Under the pieces are notes generated by a model, which saw only the letters and a program-made list of their open reading frames with translations, was not told where the DNA came from and made no database searches. Both the position numbers and the translations under genes were made by a program. A DNA stretch of 19,418 bases from Deltaproteobacteria bacterium (GTDB lineage: Bacteria; Desulfobacterota; GWC2-55-46; DRQE01), in the NCBI GenBank assembly GCA_030636245.1, contig DAOVXI010000009.1, positions 1 to 19,418 of the forward strand, given 5' to 3'. Of this stretch, positions 1 through 6,332 are shown piece by piece. Position 1 is the stretch's first letter, and each line of letters opens with the position of its first letter.

Positions 1-339
1 CATGCCATTGCGATCATTCCCTGCACAAGCCGCTCGGGCATAACCATAACAGCCGGGCTTTTCTCCGGGCTAAATCGGGTCGCGGCCGCGCGCTTTTCTT
101 TTTTATTGGCGATCGTCGTCGGCATTCTCGCCGGAGGACATGAAGCGGTTGGCATGGTCGAGAACGCAAGCACCACGCCGTGGCTTGCCGTCATTGTCGG
201 TTTTGTTGTCGCTTTTATAGCGGCATACCTGACGATTCATTACTTCCTGAAGTTCATAAGCCACGCCTCGATGGCGCCCTTTGTCGCCTACAGGGTCCTG
301 CTCGGTGTTGTGCTTATAGGTATCGGTGTTCTGGGGTAG
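1..339 (+). CDS. uppP: Undecaprenyl-diphosphatase UppP (BacA), C-terminal part
   Basis: This is an open frame from base 1 to a TAG at 337-339; the N-terminal part lies outside the window. UppP is an integral inner-membrane phosphatase that converts undecaprenyl diphosphate to the monophosphate carrier used for peptidoglycan and O-antigen. The visible part starts with the second family signature, read here as PCTSRSGITITAGLFSG, followed by hydrophobic segments (about codons 35-45, 60-80 and 96-112) that fit the last membrane helices. The family consensus is P-G-x-S-R-S, so the Cys after the Pro is unusual, while the Ser-Arg-Ser core is intact. It converges on the lipoprotein gene at 350, only 10 bases away, and I see no hairpin terminator between them. 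The family call is firm; whether the Cys affects activity is unknown. Confidence 0.88.
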   Translation, partial: HAIAIIPCTSRSGITITAGLFSGLNRVAAARFSFLLAIVVGILAGGHEAVGMVENASTTPWLAVIVGFVVAFIAAYLTIHYFLKFISHASMAPFVAYRVLLGVVLIGIGVLG

Positions 340-349
340 GTGAGTTACT

Positions 350-1009
350 TTAATACTGGCCCGGAGCCTTGCCTTCATTTCGGATAGAATCTCTCAGTTG
401 TTCAACATAGCCGGGTTTATTTGGTTTTTTTGCGGCGGCTGCCTTGTACTCGGCGTCACTTATCAGTTCATTAAAGAGCCAAATTCTTTTTGAAGGGACA
501 CTCAGGTTACTGACCTCAAACTTGTAGTAATGCTCGCCGAGTTGTTTCGCGAAAGGATACCCGTGATATAGGTGGATCGCAAGGTAGTAGTTGTTACCGT
601 CAGTCATATAGATATAAAAGTTTGGGATGAAGGCGGCAACCCTCTGGGGGTCGAAGGGTAAGGTTACTTCTCTATCAAGGCCCTCTTCCAACTCCTCTAT
701 AAATTCTTTTACCGGTATCGTCTGCATCCACTTCGGTGAGGCTTTTTTGGCGTAGCCTATCTGCTCACTTGTTGCTATGTGAACGTACCATTGTCCTTTT
801 CCGTAACCATCCAAAGGATACTTGCCCGTTACTTCTTTATATTCTTCTATGAGTTCGCCGATAGTTTTTATGTCGTTCAGGCGTGCGATGTCCATGTCGT
901 GCTGATATGCGTCTTCATACTTGGATAAGCAGCCGGAAAGGCTGAAGATCATTATTGCCACGAAGAGTACTACCGTGGTTGTCTTTAAAGATCTTATCGA
1001 AAGTTTCAT
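350..1009 (-). CDS. Predicted lipoprotein with pseudopilin-like segment, function unknown
   Basis: This encodes 219 residues. A basic N-terminus and hydrophobic stretch end in the lipobox LSGC with lipidation Cys27, so the product should be a periplasm-facing lipoprotein. Just after the Cys, a segment of the form ARLNDIKTIGELIEEYKEV followed by TGKYPLDGYG resembles the start of type II secretion pseudopilin G domains, where a helix leads into a Y-P-x-x-x-G turn; this similarity is from memory and weak. The C-terminus is Lys/Pro/Ala rich. The start codon is 1 base past the stop of the upstream CoA-binding gene (1011-1442), and GAGGGAG just upstream is a good ribosome binding site that lies inside that gene, so the two are very likely cotranscribed and translationally coupled. 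I cannot name a function. Confidence 0.75.
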   Translation of the reverse strand: MKLSIRSLKTTTVVLFVAIMIFSLSGCLSKYEDAYQHDMDIARLNDIKTIGELIEEYKEVTGKYPLDGYGKGQWYVHIATSEQIGYAKKASPKWMQTIPVKEFIEELEEGLDREVTLPFDPQRVAAFIPNFYIYMTDGNNYYLAIHLYHGYPFAKQLGEHYYKFEVSNLSVPSKRIWLFNELISDAEYKAAAAKKPNKPGYVEQLRDSIRNEGKAPGQY

Positions 1010-1010
1010 C

Positions 1011-1442
1011 TTACTCCCTCTCGGGTAGTATCTTTACATACTCCGTATACATGCAGCGATCCTCGAAGTAATCCAAGCCCGCCTTCTCGCAGAGCTTCTT
1101 CGCCTTCTTGCTCGTTATGCCTTCCTGAAGCCAGATGAGTTTTATGTCGCCCTTGTCCTTATGCCTCTTAAGAGCTTCCTCCACGATCTTCTCGGCGTCC
1201 TTAGCGGGGCGGAAGATATTTATTATCTCCACATCTTCTTTTATATCCGATAGGCTCTTGAAGCATTTGTTGCCGAAGAGCTCCTTTGCCTTCGGGTTTA
1301 CGGGGATAATGTTATAGCCCTTCTCGCTGAAATAATTCGGCACATAATGAGCGGGCTTCTCGGGAGCTCTACTTGCGCCGACCACCGCTATGTTCTTGAA
1401 CTCACTTAGAGCGTCCTTGTATCTGTAATCAATCTCCGTCAT
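1011..1442 (-). CDS. CoA-binding domain protein (YccU-like)
   Basis: This encodes 143 residues spanning one Rossmann-type CoA_binding_2 domain, the usual length for the stand-alone family. The nucleotide-binding start is FKNIAVVGASRAPEKPAHYV (residues 15-34). It is followed by the strand-turn GYNIIPVNPKAKELFG, then DVEIINIFRPAKDAEKIVEEA and IWLQEGITS, which is the classical order (the motif W-x-Q-x-G in the second half). The C-terminus contains FEDRCMYTEY, matching the conserved D-R-C-x-x-x-E end of the family. These proteins bind CoA, but their physiological role is poorly defined. A GGGAGAGG ribosome binding site precedes the ATG. It is the first gene of a two-gene unit with the downstream lipoprotein and diverges from the LolA-like operon. 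Confidence 0.87.
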   Translation of the reverse strand: MTEIDYRYKDALSEFKNIAVVGASRAPEKPAHYVPNYFSEKGYNIIPVNPKAKELFGNKCFKSLSDIKEDVEIINIFRPAKDAEKIVEEALKRHKDKGDIKLIWLQEGITSKKAKKLCEKAGLDYFEDRCMYTEYVKILPERE

Positions 1443-1478
1443 AAGGCCTCTCCCTTACTCTTAAGTTACTGTCAGGTC

Positions 1479-1506
1479 ATTTAACAGTTTGTGCCTGGTA
1501 TTTCAA
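1479..1506 (-). promoter_or_regulatory. Possible sigma70 promoter for the CoA-binding/lipoprotein unit
   Basis: On the minus strand, TTGAAA (1506-1501) and TTAAAT (1484-1479) are separated by 16 bases and lie about 37 bases before the start codon at 1442. The -35 is good and the -10 matches 4 of 6 consensus bases. The location in a divergent intergenic region supports the call, but it rests on pattern only. Confidence 0.35.
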
Positions 1507-1530
1507 CGACTAATGCCTGCTGTTATATGC

Positions 1531-1559
1531 TTGACCTTTGCTCTGCTTGGGCTTATCAT
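1531..1559 (+). promoter_or_regulatory. Sigma70-like promoter for the LolA-like/ABC operon
   Basis: TTGACC (1531-1536) and TATCAT (1554-1559) are separated by 17 bases. The ATG of the LolA-like gene begins at 1566, 7 bases past the -10, which is about where transcription would start. No ribosome binding site is visible between them. This implies a leaderless or nearly leaderless mRNA if the start codon choice is right. Confidence 0.45.
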
Positions 1560-1565
1560 TTTATT

Positions 1566-2351
1566 ATGTACTCTTTACGCTCCCATAACTTCATTACGTC
1601 TACAGCCTTGGCCGTATCTTTTGTCCTGGCCCTTGCCTTGCCTTCTTTTGCAGAGGAGAATACAGACGCTCTTGAGGTTATCCGAAAAATGGATAAGCTT
1701 CTTCGTGGCGAGACGGTCTACGGCGTTTATGAGATGAGGATAGAGGATCCGCGCTGGTCACGCACACTTAAGCTTAAGGTGTGGGATAAGCGTGAAGGGA
1801 AAAAGATGCTGATACTTATTTTGTCTCCGGCAAAGGAAAAGGGGATAGTAACCCTTAAGCACGGCAATCAGCTCTGGAACTACCTGCCGCGGGTTGAGAG
1901 GACCATAAAACTTCCGCCCTCGATGATGATGCAGTCCTGGATGGGAAGCGATTTTACCAATGACGACCTTGTTAAGGAATCAAGCATTGTCAACGACTAC
2001 ATCCATACCATGATAGGGGTCGAGGAACTTGACGGCAAAAAAGCCTACCGAATAGAGAGCATACCAAAACCGGATGCGCCTGTCGTGTGGGGCAGTATCA
2101 TCGCTTATGTTGACGCTGATAACTTCATGCCCGTGAAGCAGCTGTTCTATAGCGAAAAGGGTGAGCTTGTAAGGACAATGGAGTTTAAGGATGTGCGGGA
2201 ACTGGGAGGACGAGTTGTCCCGACCACCTATGAGATAATCCCTGTAAAGAAAAAAGGACGAAAGACCATCATGAAGATACTGGAGCTGGAGTTCGATAAA
2301 GAGATACCGGATGATATCTTTTCCTTAAAGTCGCTGAAGAGGGTGAGGTAG
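1566..2351 (+). CDS. LolA-like outer-membrane lipoprotein-sorting family protein
   Basis: This encodes 261 residues from the ATG at 1566. I chose this start because residues 1-29 then form a clean Sec signal peptide (SLRSHNF, hydrophobic core, cleavage after LPSFA); the in-frame ATG at 1491 would put 25 non-signal residues in front. The mature protein is of the LolA_like type (COG2834): an early KLLRGETVYG segment, a strand pair around RTLKLKVWDKREGKKMLI, then the hallmark LWNYLPRVERTIKLPPSMM, SWMGSDFTNDDLVKES. The family is a half-barrel fold with a hydrophobic cavity that carries lipid chains through the periplasm. It is followed 5 bases later by the ABC permease and then the ATPase and barrel genes, so it probably acts as the periplasmic carrier of that transporter. 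The cargo (lipoprotein or lipid) cannot be told from sequence. Confidence 0.85.
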   Translation: MYSLRSHNFITSTALAVSFVLALALPSFAEENTDALEVIRKMDKLLRGETVYGVYEMRIEDPRWSRTLKLKVWDKREGKKMLILILSPAKEKGIVTLKHGNQLWNYLPRVERTIKLPPSMMMQSWMGSDFTNDDLVKESSIVNDYIHTMIGVEELDGKKAYRIESIPKPDAPVVWGSIIAYVDADNFMPVKQLFYSEKGELVRTMEFKDVRELGGRVVPTTYEIIPVKKKGRKTIMKILELEFDKEIPDDIFSLKSLKRVR

Positions 2352-2356
2352 GGTCT

Positions 2357-3583
2357 ATGGGTATGTTCCTTAAGATGGCTTTTCGTAACATAAGGCGTAA
2401 CATAAGGCGTACCCTTATAACGCTCGGTGCCGTCTGCGTTGGTCTTGCGGCCATAATACTTTTCTTCGGCTTTAATAACGGCTTTCATGAGTCGTGGCTC
2501 GCGCAGACGCTGAAACTTCAAAGCGGCCATGTTGTTATAAACGCCCCGGGGTATCGTGATGACCCCAAGCTTTCTAATTACATGGAAGACCCGGAGCCTG
2601 CCTTCTCGGCGCTCGACAAAGCAGAGGGTATAACAGCCTATGCCCCGCGCGTTGACGCACACGGGCTTGTGTCTACCGCCGAGAACTCTGTTGGGGTGCT
2701 TATAAGGGGCATTGACCTTGAGCGTGAAAAAGACTTAACAGGCGTGAATGAGAGGATAGTAGAGGGCGAGGGGCTTACGGGTGAGAGCGGAGGCATTATA
2801 CTCGGCTTCAGGTTAGCCAAAAAACTCAACGCTACGATAGGCGATAAGGTAGTTCTTATGATACAGGCCGCGGACGGCTCCATCGGCGCCGAACTCTACA
2901 GGCTCAAAGGCACCTTCAAGCTCGGCATGATGGAGATGGACGGTAGCATAGCCGTTATCTCTATAGACGACGCGAGAGAGCTTGCCGTTATAGGCACAGG
3001 TGTGACCGAGATCGCAGCTTTAAGCTCAGATCCAAGAGCCGTTGACCCTATAGTCGATTCACTCAGCGCGACGCTATCAAAGGAAGCCTTTGATGTTGTT
3101 TCATGGGAGGTGGCCCTGGGCGCGCTCATGGAGCTTATGCAGCTTGACTATGTCTTTATGTACTTTCTTTTAGCCATTGTTCTGGTTATAGTATCCCTTG
3201 GTATCGTGAACACCATGCTCATGAGCATACTTGAGAGGACCAGAGAGCTTGGCATTATGATGGCGCTTGGCACAAGTCCAAGGGTGATAGTTTTTCTGAT
3301 CGTGCTTGAGTCTCTTGTGATAGCCGTTATCGGAACTCTCGCAGGGGTGGCGCTTGGCATAGGCGCAAATGAGCTTATCGCCATAAACGGCCTTGATCTT
3401 TCCAGATGGAGCGAGGGCTTTGAGATGTTCGCTGCCATAGATCCGGTCGTCTATCCGATAAACGATTACATTCATGTTTTTTATTCGTCTCTGGCGGTGT
3501 TCTTTACAACCGTTATCGTAAGCCTTTACCCGGCCATTAAGGCCGCCAGGCTTAAGCCCGTTGAGGCCATACATTTTGTATAA
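2357..3583 (+). CDS. ABC transporter permease, LolC/LolE-MacB (FtsX) type
   Basis: This encodes 408 residues. The family layout is complete: a cytoplasmic basic N-terminus (NIRRNIRRTL), a first membrane helix at about residues 20-40, a periplasmic MacB-like domain of about 230 residues, then three helices near 262-290, 310-335 and 370-390. The FtsX signature is seen in MSILERTRELGIMMALGTSP. The C-terminus, PAIKAARLKPVEAIHF, is the usual family ending. The permease would pair as a dimer with the ATPase at 4249 and extrude a lipidated substrate from the inner membrane to the LolA-like protein. It starts 5 bases after the upstream gene; MGM offers two possible ATGs (2357 or 2363). The last codons form the beginning of the first of the ~84-bp tandem repeats. 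Family certain; substrate unknown. Confidence 0.88.
   Translation: MGMFLKMAFRNIRRNIRRTLITLGAVCVGLAAIILFFGFNNGFHESWLAQTLKLQSGHVVINAPGYRDDPKLSNYMEDPEPAFSALDKAEGITAYAPRVDAHGLVSTAENSVGVLIRGIDLEREKDLTGVNERIVEGEGLTGESGGIILGFRLAKKLNATIGDKVVLMIQAADGSIGAELYRLKGTFKLGMMEMDGSIAVISIDDARELAVIGTGVTEIAALSSDPRAVDPIVDSLSATLSKEAFDVVSWEVALGALMELMQLDYVFMYFLLAIVLVIVSLGIVNTMLMSILERTRELGIMMALGTSPRVIVFLIVLESLVIAVIGTLAGVALGIGANELIAINGLDLSRWSEGFEMFAAIDPVVYPINDYIHVFYSSLAVFFTTVIVSLYPAIKAARLKPVEAIHFV
2387..2410 (+). repeat. 12-bp perfect tandem duplication inside the permease gene
   Basis: AACATAAGGCGT occurs twice in immediate succession and encodes N-I-R-R twice in the basic N-terminal segment just before the first membrane helix. 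Because 12 is a multiple of 3 the frame is kept, so it could arise by replication slippage without breaking the gene. Confidence 0.8.
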
Positions 3584-3842
3584 AGGGCATATGAAGTTGT
3601 AATTAGTACCAAGTTGCATTATGCAGATCATCGTCGAAGTTGTGCGATTGATAAAACATTTTATATAAAGGGGACGTAAGTTGTAATTACTACCAAACGT
3701 CATTATGACGTTTACTACCAAACTTGTGCGATTGATAAAACATTTTGTATAAAGGGGACGTAGGTTGTAATTAGTACCAAGTCGCATTATGCTGATCATC
3801 GTCGAAGTTGTGCGATTGATAAAACATTTTGTATAAAGGGGA
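3571..3842 (+). repeat. Three tandem ~84-bp direct repeats plus partial fourth copy
   Basis: The units run 3571-3655 (85 bp), 3656-3739 (84), 3740-3823 (84), with a partial copy at 3824-3842. Each begins ACATTTTGTATAAAGGGG (with small changes) and ends TTGTGCGATTGATAAA. Units 1 and 3 differ at only two positions across their last 51 bases. Unit 2 shares the ends but has a different centre holding a 19-bp palindrome at 3695-3713 (arms AAACGTCAT and ATGACGTTT). All three units keep CATTATG at the centre. The first unit starts inside the last codons of the permease gene, and the partial fourth supplies the AAAGGGGA that probably serves as ribosome binding site for the gene at 3855. No mobile element or CRISPR family was recognised; a transcript-level or protein-binding role is possible but unproven. 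Confidence 0.9.
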
Positions 3843-3854
3843 TATCTGTAATAC

Positions 3855-4310
3855 ATGGTAAAGATATCGAAGGAAGAAACACTGAGGGTAGTTGCCGCCA
3901 TGTGGCGGTGGCTTGAGAAGCATCCGACAAAGGGAAAATGGCAGTGGCCGGGCTGGAAACAGTTCAACGGAGAGGCATATCCTCCCTACTGTGCCTGTGG
4001 TCTTTATGTTGATTATCGGCACAAGAAGAACGAGGACGGGGCCGACTGCATACCGCATTGCCCCATGCTTCCGTTCTGGGAAAAGTATAAGAGCGATGAA
4101 GAGGAGTTCGAGGACGGTCCCTGTACCATACTCACCTCTCCTTTTACCACATGGAGGAGCGTTAAGAAGGCGGGCAAGAGAAAACTTACCGTCTACTACG
4201 CGGGGCTCATAAAAAGAGGGGCCGAGAAGCTTTTGAGGGAGCATTTAAATGGAACGAACGGAGTGCGTAAAAACTCAAGACGTAAAAAGAAGCTTTCTTC
4301 AGGGCGCTGA
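3855..4310 (+). CDS. Small Cys-rich protein resembling phage-type zinc-binding family
   Basis: This encodes 151 residues. An N-terminal helix with MWRWLEKHPTKGKWQWPGW (residues 16-34) is followed by paired cysteines: C46-x-C48, C65-x3-C69-P and C90, then SPFTTW. From memory, this order (W-x-W-L near H-P, W-P-x-W, C-x-x-C-like pairs with C-P-x, then C and S-P-x-x-x-W) resembles a short protein common in phages and prophages, probably zinc binding, with no assigned function. AAAGGGGA at 3835-3842, part of the tandem repeat, lies 12 bases before the ATG. The gene overlaps the ATPase gene by 62 bases; residues 132-151 are a strongly basic tail encoded in the other frame of that gene, suggesting that an original stop was lost on insertion. 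It is out of place in a Lol-type operon. Confidence 0.6.
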   Translation: MVKISKEETLRVVAAMWRWLEKHPTKGKWQWPGWKQFNGEAYPPYCACGLYVDYRHKKNEDGADCIPHCPMLPFWEKYKSDEEEFEDGPCTILTSPFTTWRSVKKAGKRKLTVYYAGLIKRGAEKLLREHLNGTNGVRKNSRRKKKLSSGR

Positions 4311-4929
4311 GACCGTAGAGGCTCTCAGGGACGTTGACCTGACCGTCTATAAAGGCGAGTTCATTGCTCTTATAGGTGAGTCCGGCTCCGGGAAGACAAC
4401 TCTTTTAAATGTCCTCGGGGGGCTCGACAGGCCCGACTCGGGATCTGTCTATATCGAGGGCCGTGATATAACCTCTCTTACCTCGACCGAGCTTTCAAAG
4501 ATGAGGCTTAAGCGTGTGGGCTTTATCTTTCAGGAGTATAACCTGATCCCTGTGTTAAGCGCTGTAGAGAACGTGGAGTACGTGCTTTTGCTCCAGGGCG
4601 TTTCTGAAAAGGAGCGTAGAGAGCGCTCCATAGCCATACTCGATGAGGTAGGGCTTAAGGGCATGTACGGGAGGCGGCCGGGGGAGCTTTCCGGAGGCCA
4701 GCAGCAAAGGGTGGCGGTGGCGCGTGCAATAGTATCAAAGCCTGCCATAGTCCTGGCTGATGAGCCCACGGCCAACCTTGACTCTAAAACAGGCGCCGGG
4801 CTCCTTGATCTTCTAAAGGAGCTGAACGAGGTCGAGGGCTCGACCTTTATCGTTACCACTCACGACCCGCAGGTCATAGAGCGTGCCTCAAGGGTGGTCC
4901 ATATTAAGGACGGGATCCTGAGTGCTTAA
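4249..4929 (+). CDS. ABC transporter ATP-binding protein, LolD/MacB type
   Basis: This encodes 226 residues, normal for LolD-like ATPases. All nucleotide-binding elements are present: Walker A GESGSGKT (43-50), Q-loop Gln95, signature LSGGQ (147-151), Walker B IVLADEP (167-173), D-loop ANLD and switch His205 in TTHD. It powers the permease encoded at 2357-3583. The chosen ATG at 4249 has GAGGGAG about 8 bases upstream and gives the expected family N-terminus (QDVKRSFLQGAETVEALRDV). It begins inside the Cys-rich gene and its own 3' end overlaps the barrel gene by 8 bases, so translation is probably coupled along this part of the operon. The family call is secure; substrate class comes from context. 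Confidence 0.9.
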   Translation: MERTECVKTQDVKRSFLQGAETVEALRDVDLTVYKGEFIALIGESGSGKTTLLNVLGGLDRPDSGSVYIEGRDITSLTSTELSKMRLKRVGFIFQEYNLIPVLSAVENVEYVLLLQGVSEKERRERSIAILDEVGLKGMYGRRPGELSGGQQQRVAVARAIVSKPAIVLADEPTANLDSKTGAGLLDLLKELNEVEGSTFIVTTHDPQVIERASRVVHIKDGILSA

Positions 4930-6058
4930 GGTGGCGCTTAAATTTTTTTACCCCCTGCTCCTTTTCTTTTCTATTCTTTTCCCCGGTCATTCATTCGCTG
5001 AGAAGTTAAATACTGATATGAGCGGCTCGCTCAGGGGCATAACCGTCATAGGTGAGAGTTCGGAGGGCGAGGACTATGATAGCGATCTTGTACGGCTCCG
5101 TTTAAAGTTAACTGTAGAGAGGGCCAATTGGGCCCTTAACGTAACCTATGATAATGAGTTTTACTACGGTAGTGTTCTGTCTTTGACCGAGTTTGATGCC
5201 GTAAGGGACATATCCACCGACAACCTGTGGAACCTGAAGAAGACGATAATCGATACGGATGAGTACTTCTGGACGCACTCGCTCTACAGGCTAAATGCCG
5301 TATACATAAGAGGTGATGCGACACTGACCATCGGAAAGCAGGGGATCAAATGGGGCCAGGGCCGGCTCTTTAGCCCCCTTGATTTTTTTGGCCCCGTGAG
5401 CCCGCTTGCCATAGACTCGGGTGAGCGTAGCGGTGTTGACGCCGTAAGGCTTGAGTACTACCCGGCAGACCTTTCAAAGATAGAGGCGGTCGCTGCATTC
5501 GGTAAGGAAGAAAAACTTAACAGCTACATGCTAAGAGCCGCGCACAACCTCAGGGGCATGGACATTGGACTCTCCGGGGGCAAGGTAAGGGATGAGTGGG
5601 TCGTTGGCTTTGAGAGCTTTTTTGATGTCAAGGGCTACGGGCTGAGGCTTGAGGCAAGCTGCCGTAACGGTGTGGGGAGAGAGGATTTTTGCATGAGCGT
5701 TATAGGGGCGGACGGCAACCTAGGCTCCAAGCTCTACGTAGCCATTGAGTACCTTTATAACGGAGGCGGGCTCGGCACGGAGACACAAGGCTTTGATTAT
5801 TCAAGCGAGGTCGTTACCATGAACAAGAACTTTTTTGGCCTCAGTACAAGCTTTGAGCTTAACCCGCTCCTCTACTTTTCCATGAGCCTTATCCATGACA
5901 TTGACGGAGAGAGCGGTGTTATCTCGCCTTCCTTGATCTACAACATGCTTCCCGAGCTTGATGTTGTGCTCGGGACTCAATTCTACCTCGGAGGTAGCGA
6001 GGGCGAGTTCGGTGACGTAAATGACACTTATTTTCTCCTCGCAACCTTCTATTTTTGA
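4922..6058 (+). CDS. Predicted outer-membrane beta-barrel protein of the ABC operon
   Basis: This encodes 378 residues from a GTG at 4922, which overlaps the ATPase stop by 8 bases; AAGGA about 10 bases upstream fits as ribosome binding site. Residues 1-26 are a signal peptide ending GHSFA. The rest alternates polar and hydrophobic/aromatic residues as in beta-barrels and ends in Phe (LLATFYF), the C-terminal signal recognised by the outer-membrane assembly machinery. An internal block IGKQGIKWGQGRLFSPLDFF followed by IDSGERSGVDAVRLEYYPA matches, from memory, a conserved feature of outer-membrane proteins found beside such ABC/LolA-like genes. It likely provides the outer-membrane end of the pathway. 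Whether it is a channel, receptor or substrate cannot be told. Confidence 0.72.
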   Translation: MLKVALKFFYPLLLFFSILFPGHSFAEKLNTDMSGSLRGITVIGESSEGEDYDSDLVRLRLKLTVERANWALNVTYDNEFYYGSVLSLTEFDAVRDISTDNLWNLKKTIIDTDEYFWTHSLYRLNAVYIRGDATLTIGKQGIKWGQGRLFSPLDFFGPVSPLAIDSGERSGVDAVRLEYYPADLSKIEAVAAFGKEEKLNSYMLRAAHNLRGMDIGLSGGKVRDEWVVGFESFFDVKGYGLRLEASCRNGVGREDFCMSVIGADGNLGSKLYVAIEYLYNGGGLGTETQGFDYSSEVVTMNKNFFGLSTSFELNPLLYFSMSLIHDIDGESGVISPSLIYNMLPELDVVLGTQFYLGGSEGEFGDVNDTYFLLATFYF

Positions 6059-6198
6059 TACCCGCTATGGGTTGTGTATGCGGCAATGTACAATGTCATT
6101 TCAATTAGGAGTTCCTCCTTATCAAAACCTCTCTAAGGGTGCGTAATCTAAGGGTGAAAATCACTGCCATACTTTCATAAATAAAAAAGATTTTTTTC

Positions 6199-6227
6199 TT
6201 GACAGCTACCATATGTTGTGGTGTAAT
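6199..6227 (+). promoter_or_regulatory. Strong sigma70-type promoter of nrdJ
   Basis: A perfect TTGACA (6199-6204) and TGTAAT (6222-6227) are separated by 17 bases, preceded by an A/T-rich tract (6181-6198). Transcription would begin near 6234, leaving a leader of about 210 bases before the nrdJ ATG. Confidence 0.7.
6206..6221 (+). promoter_or_regulatory. NrdR-box-like site 1
   Basis: CTACCATATGTTGTGG agrees with the NrdR consensus (acaCwAtATaTwGtgt) at most of its strongly conserved central positions. It fills the spacer between the -35 and -10 of the nrdJ promoter, where bound repressor would block RNA polymerase. The nrdR gene itself is not in the window. Confidence 0.6.
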
Positions 6228-6237
6228 AACCCTTGAT

Positions 6238-6253
6238 ACACCATATAGTCTGA
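6238..6253 (+). promoter_or_regulatory. NrdR-box-like site 2
   Basis: ACACCATATAGTCTGA matches the left half of the NrdR consensus well and the right half poorly. Its start lies exactly 32 bp from that of site 1, about three helical turns, as expected for paired NrdR boxes read on the same face of DNA. It sits just downstream of the predicted transcription start. Confidence 0.5.
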
Positions 6254-6315
6254 TTTTCTCTGTAAAAACAAATGCTTAGTAATATTTAGTACGGAACGTA
6301 ATAACTCTATTTTCG

Positions 6316-6332
6316 GGTGCTTTTTCGGCACC
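6316..6332 (+). promoter_or_regulatory. Small hairpin in the nrdJ leader
   Basis: GGTGC (6316-6320) and GCACC (6328-6332) form a 5-bp stem around a 7-base T-rich loop. No T run follows, so it is not a terminator by itself. Role unknown. Confidence 0.3.

Noticed and set aside
1491..1565. Upstream start of the LolA-like protein
   Set aside because: It would place 25 residues before the signal peptide and start upstream of the best promoter.
3571..3842. CRISPR array
   Set aside because: The conserved ends recur about every 84 bases but the segments between them are also homologous, units 1 and 3 being almost the same; no short repeat with unrelated spacers and no cas genes.
3170..3967. A minus-strand open frame of 265 codons with a repeated peptide (TKCFINRT type)
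   Set aside because: The frame stays open only because 84 is a multiple of 3; most of it is antisense to the permease gene, and there is no sensible start or family match.
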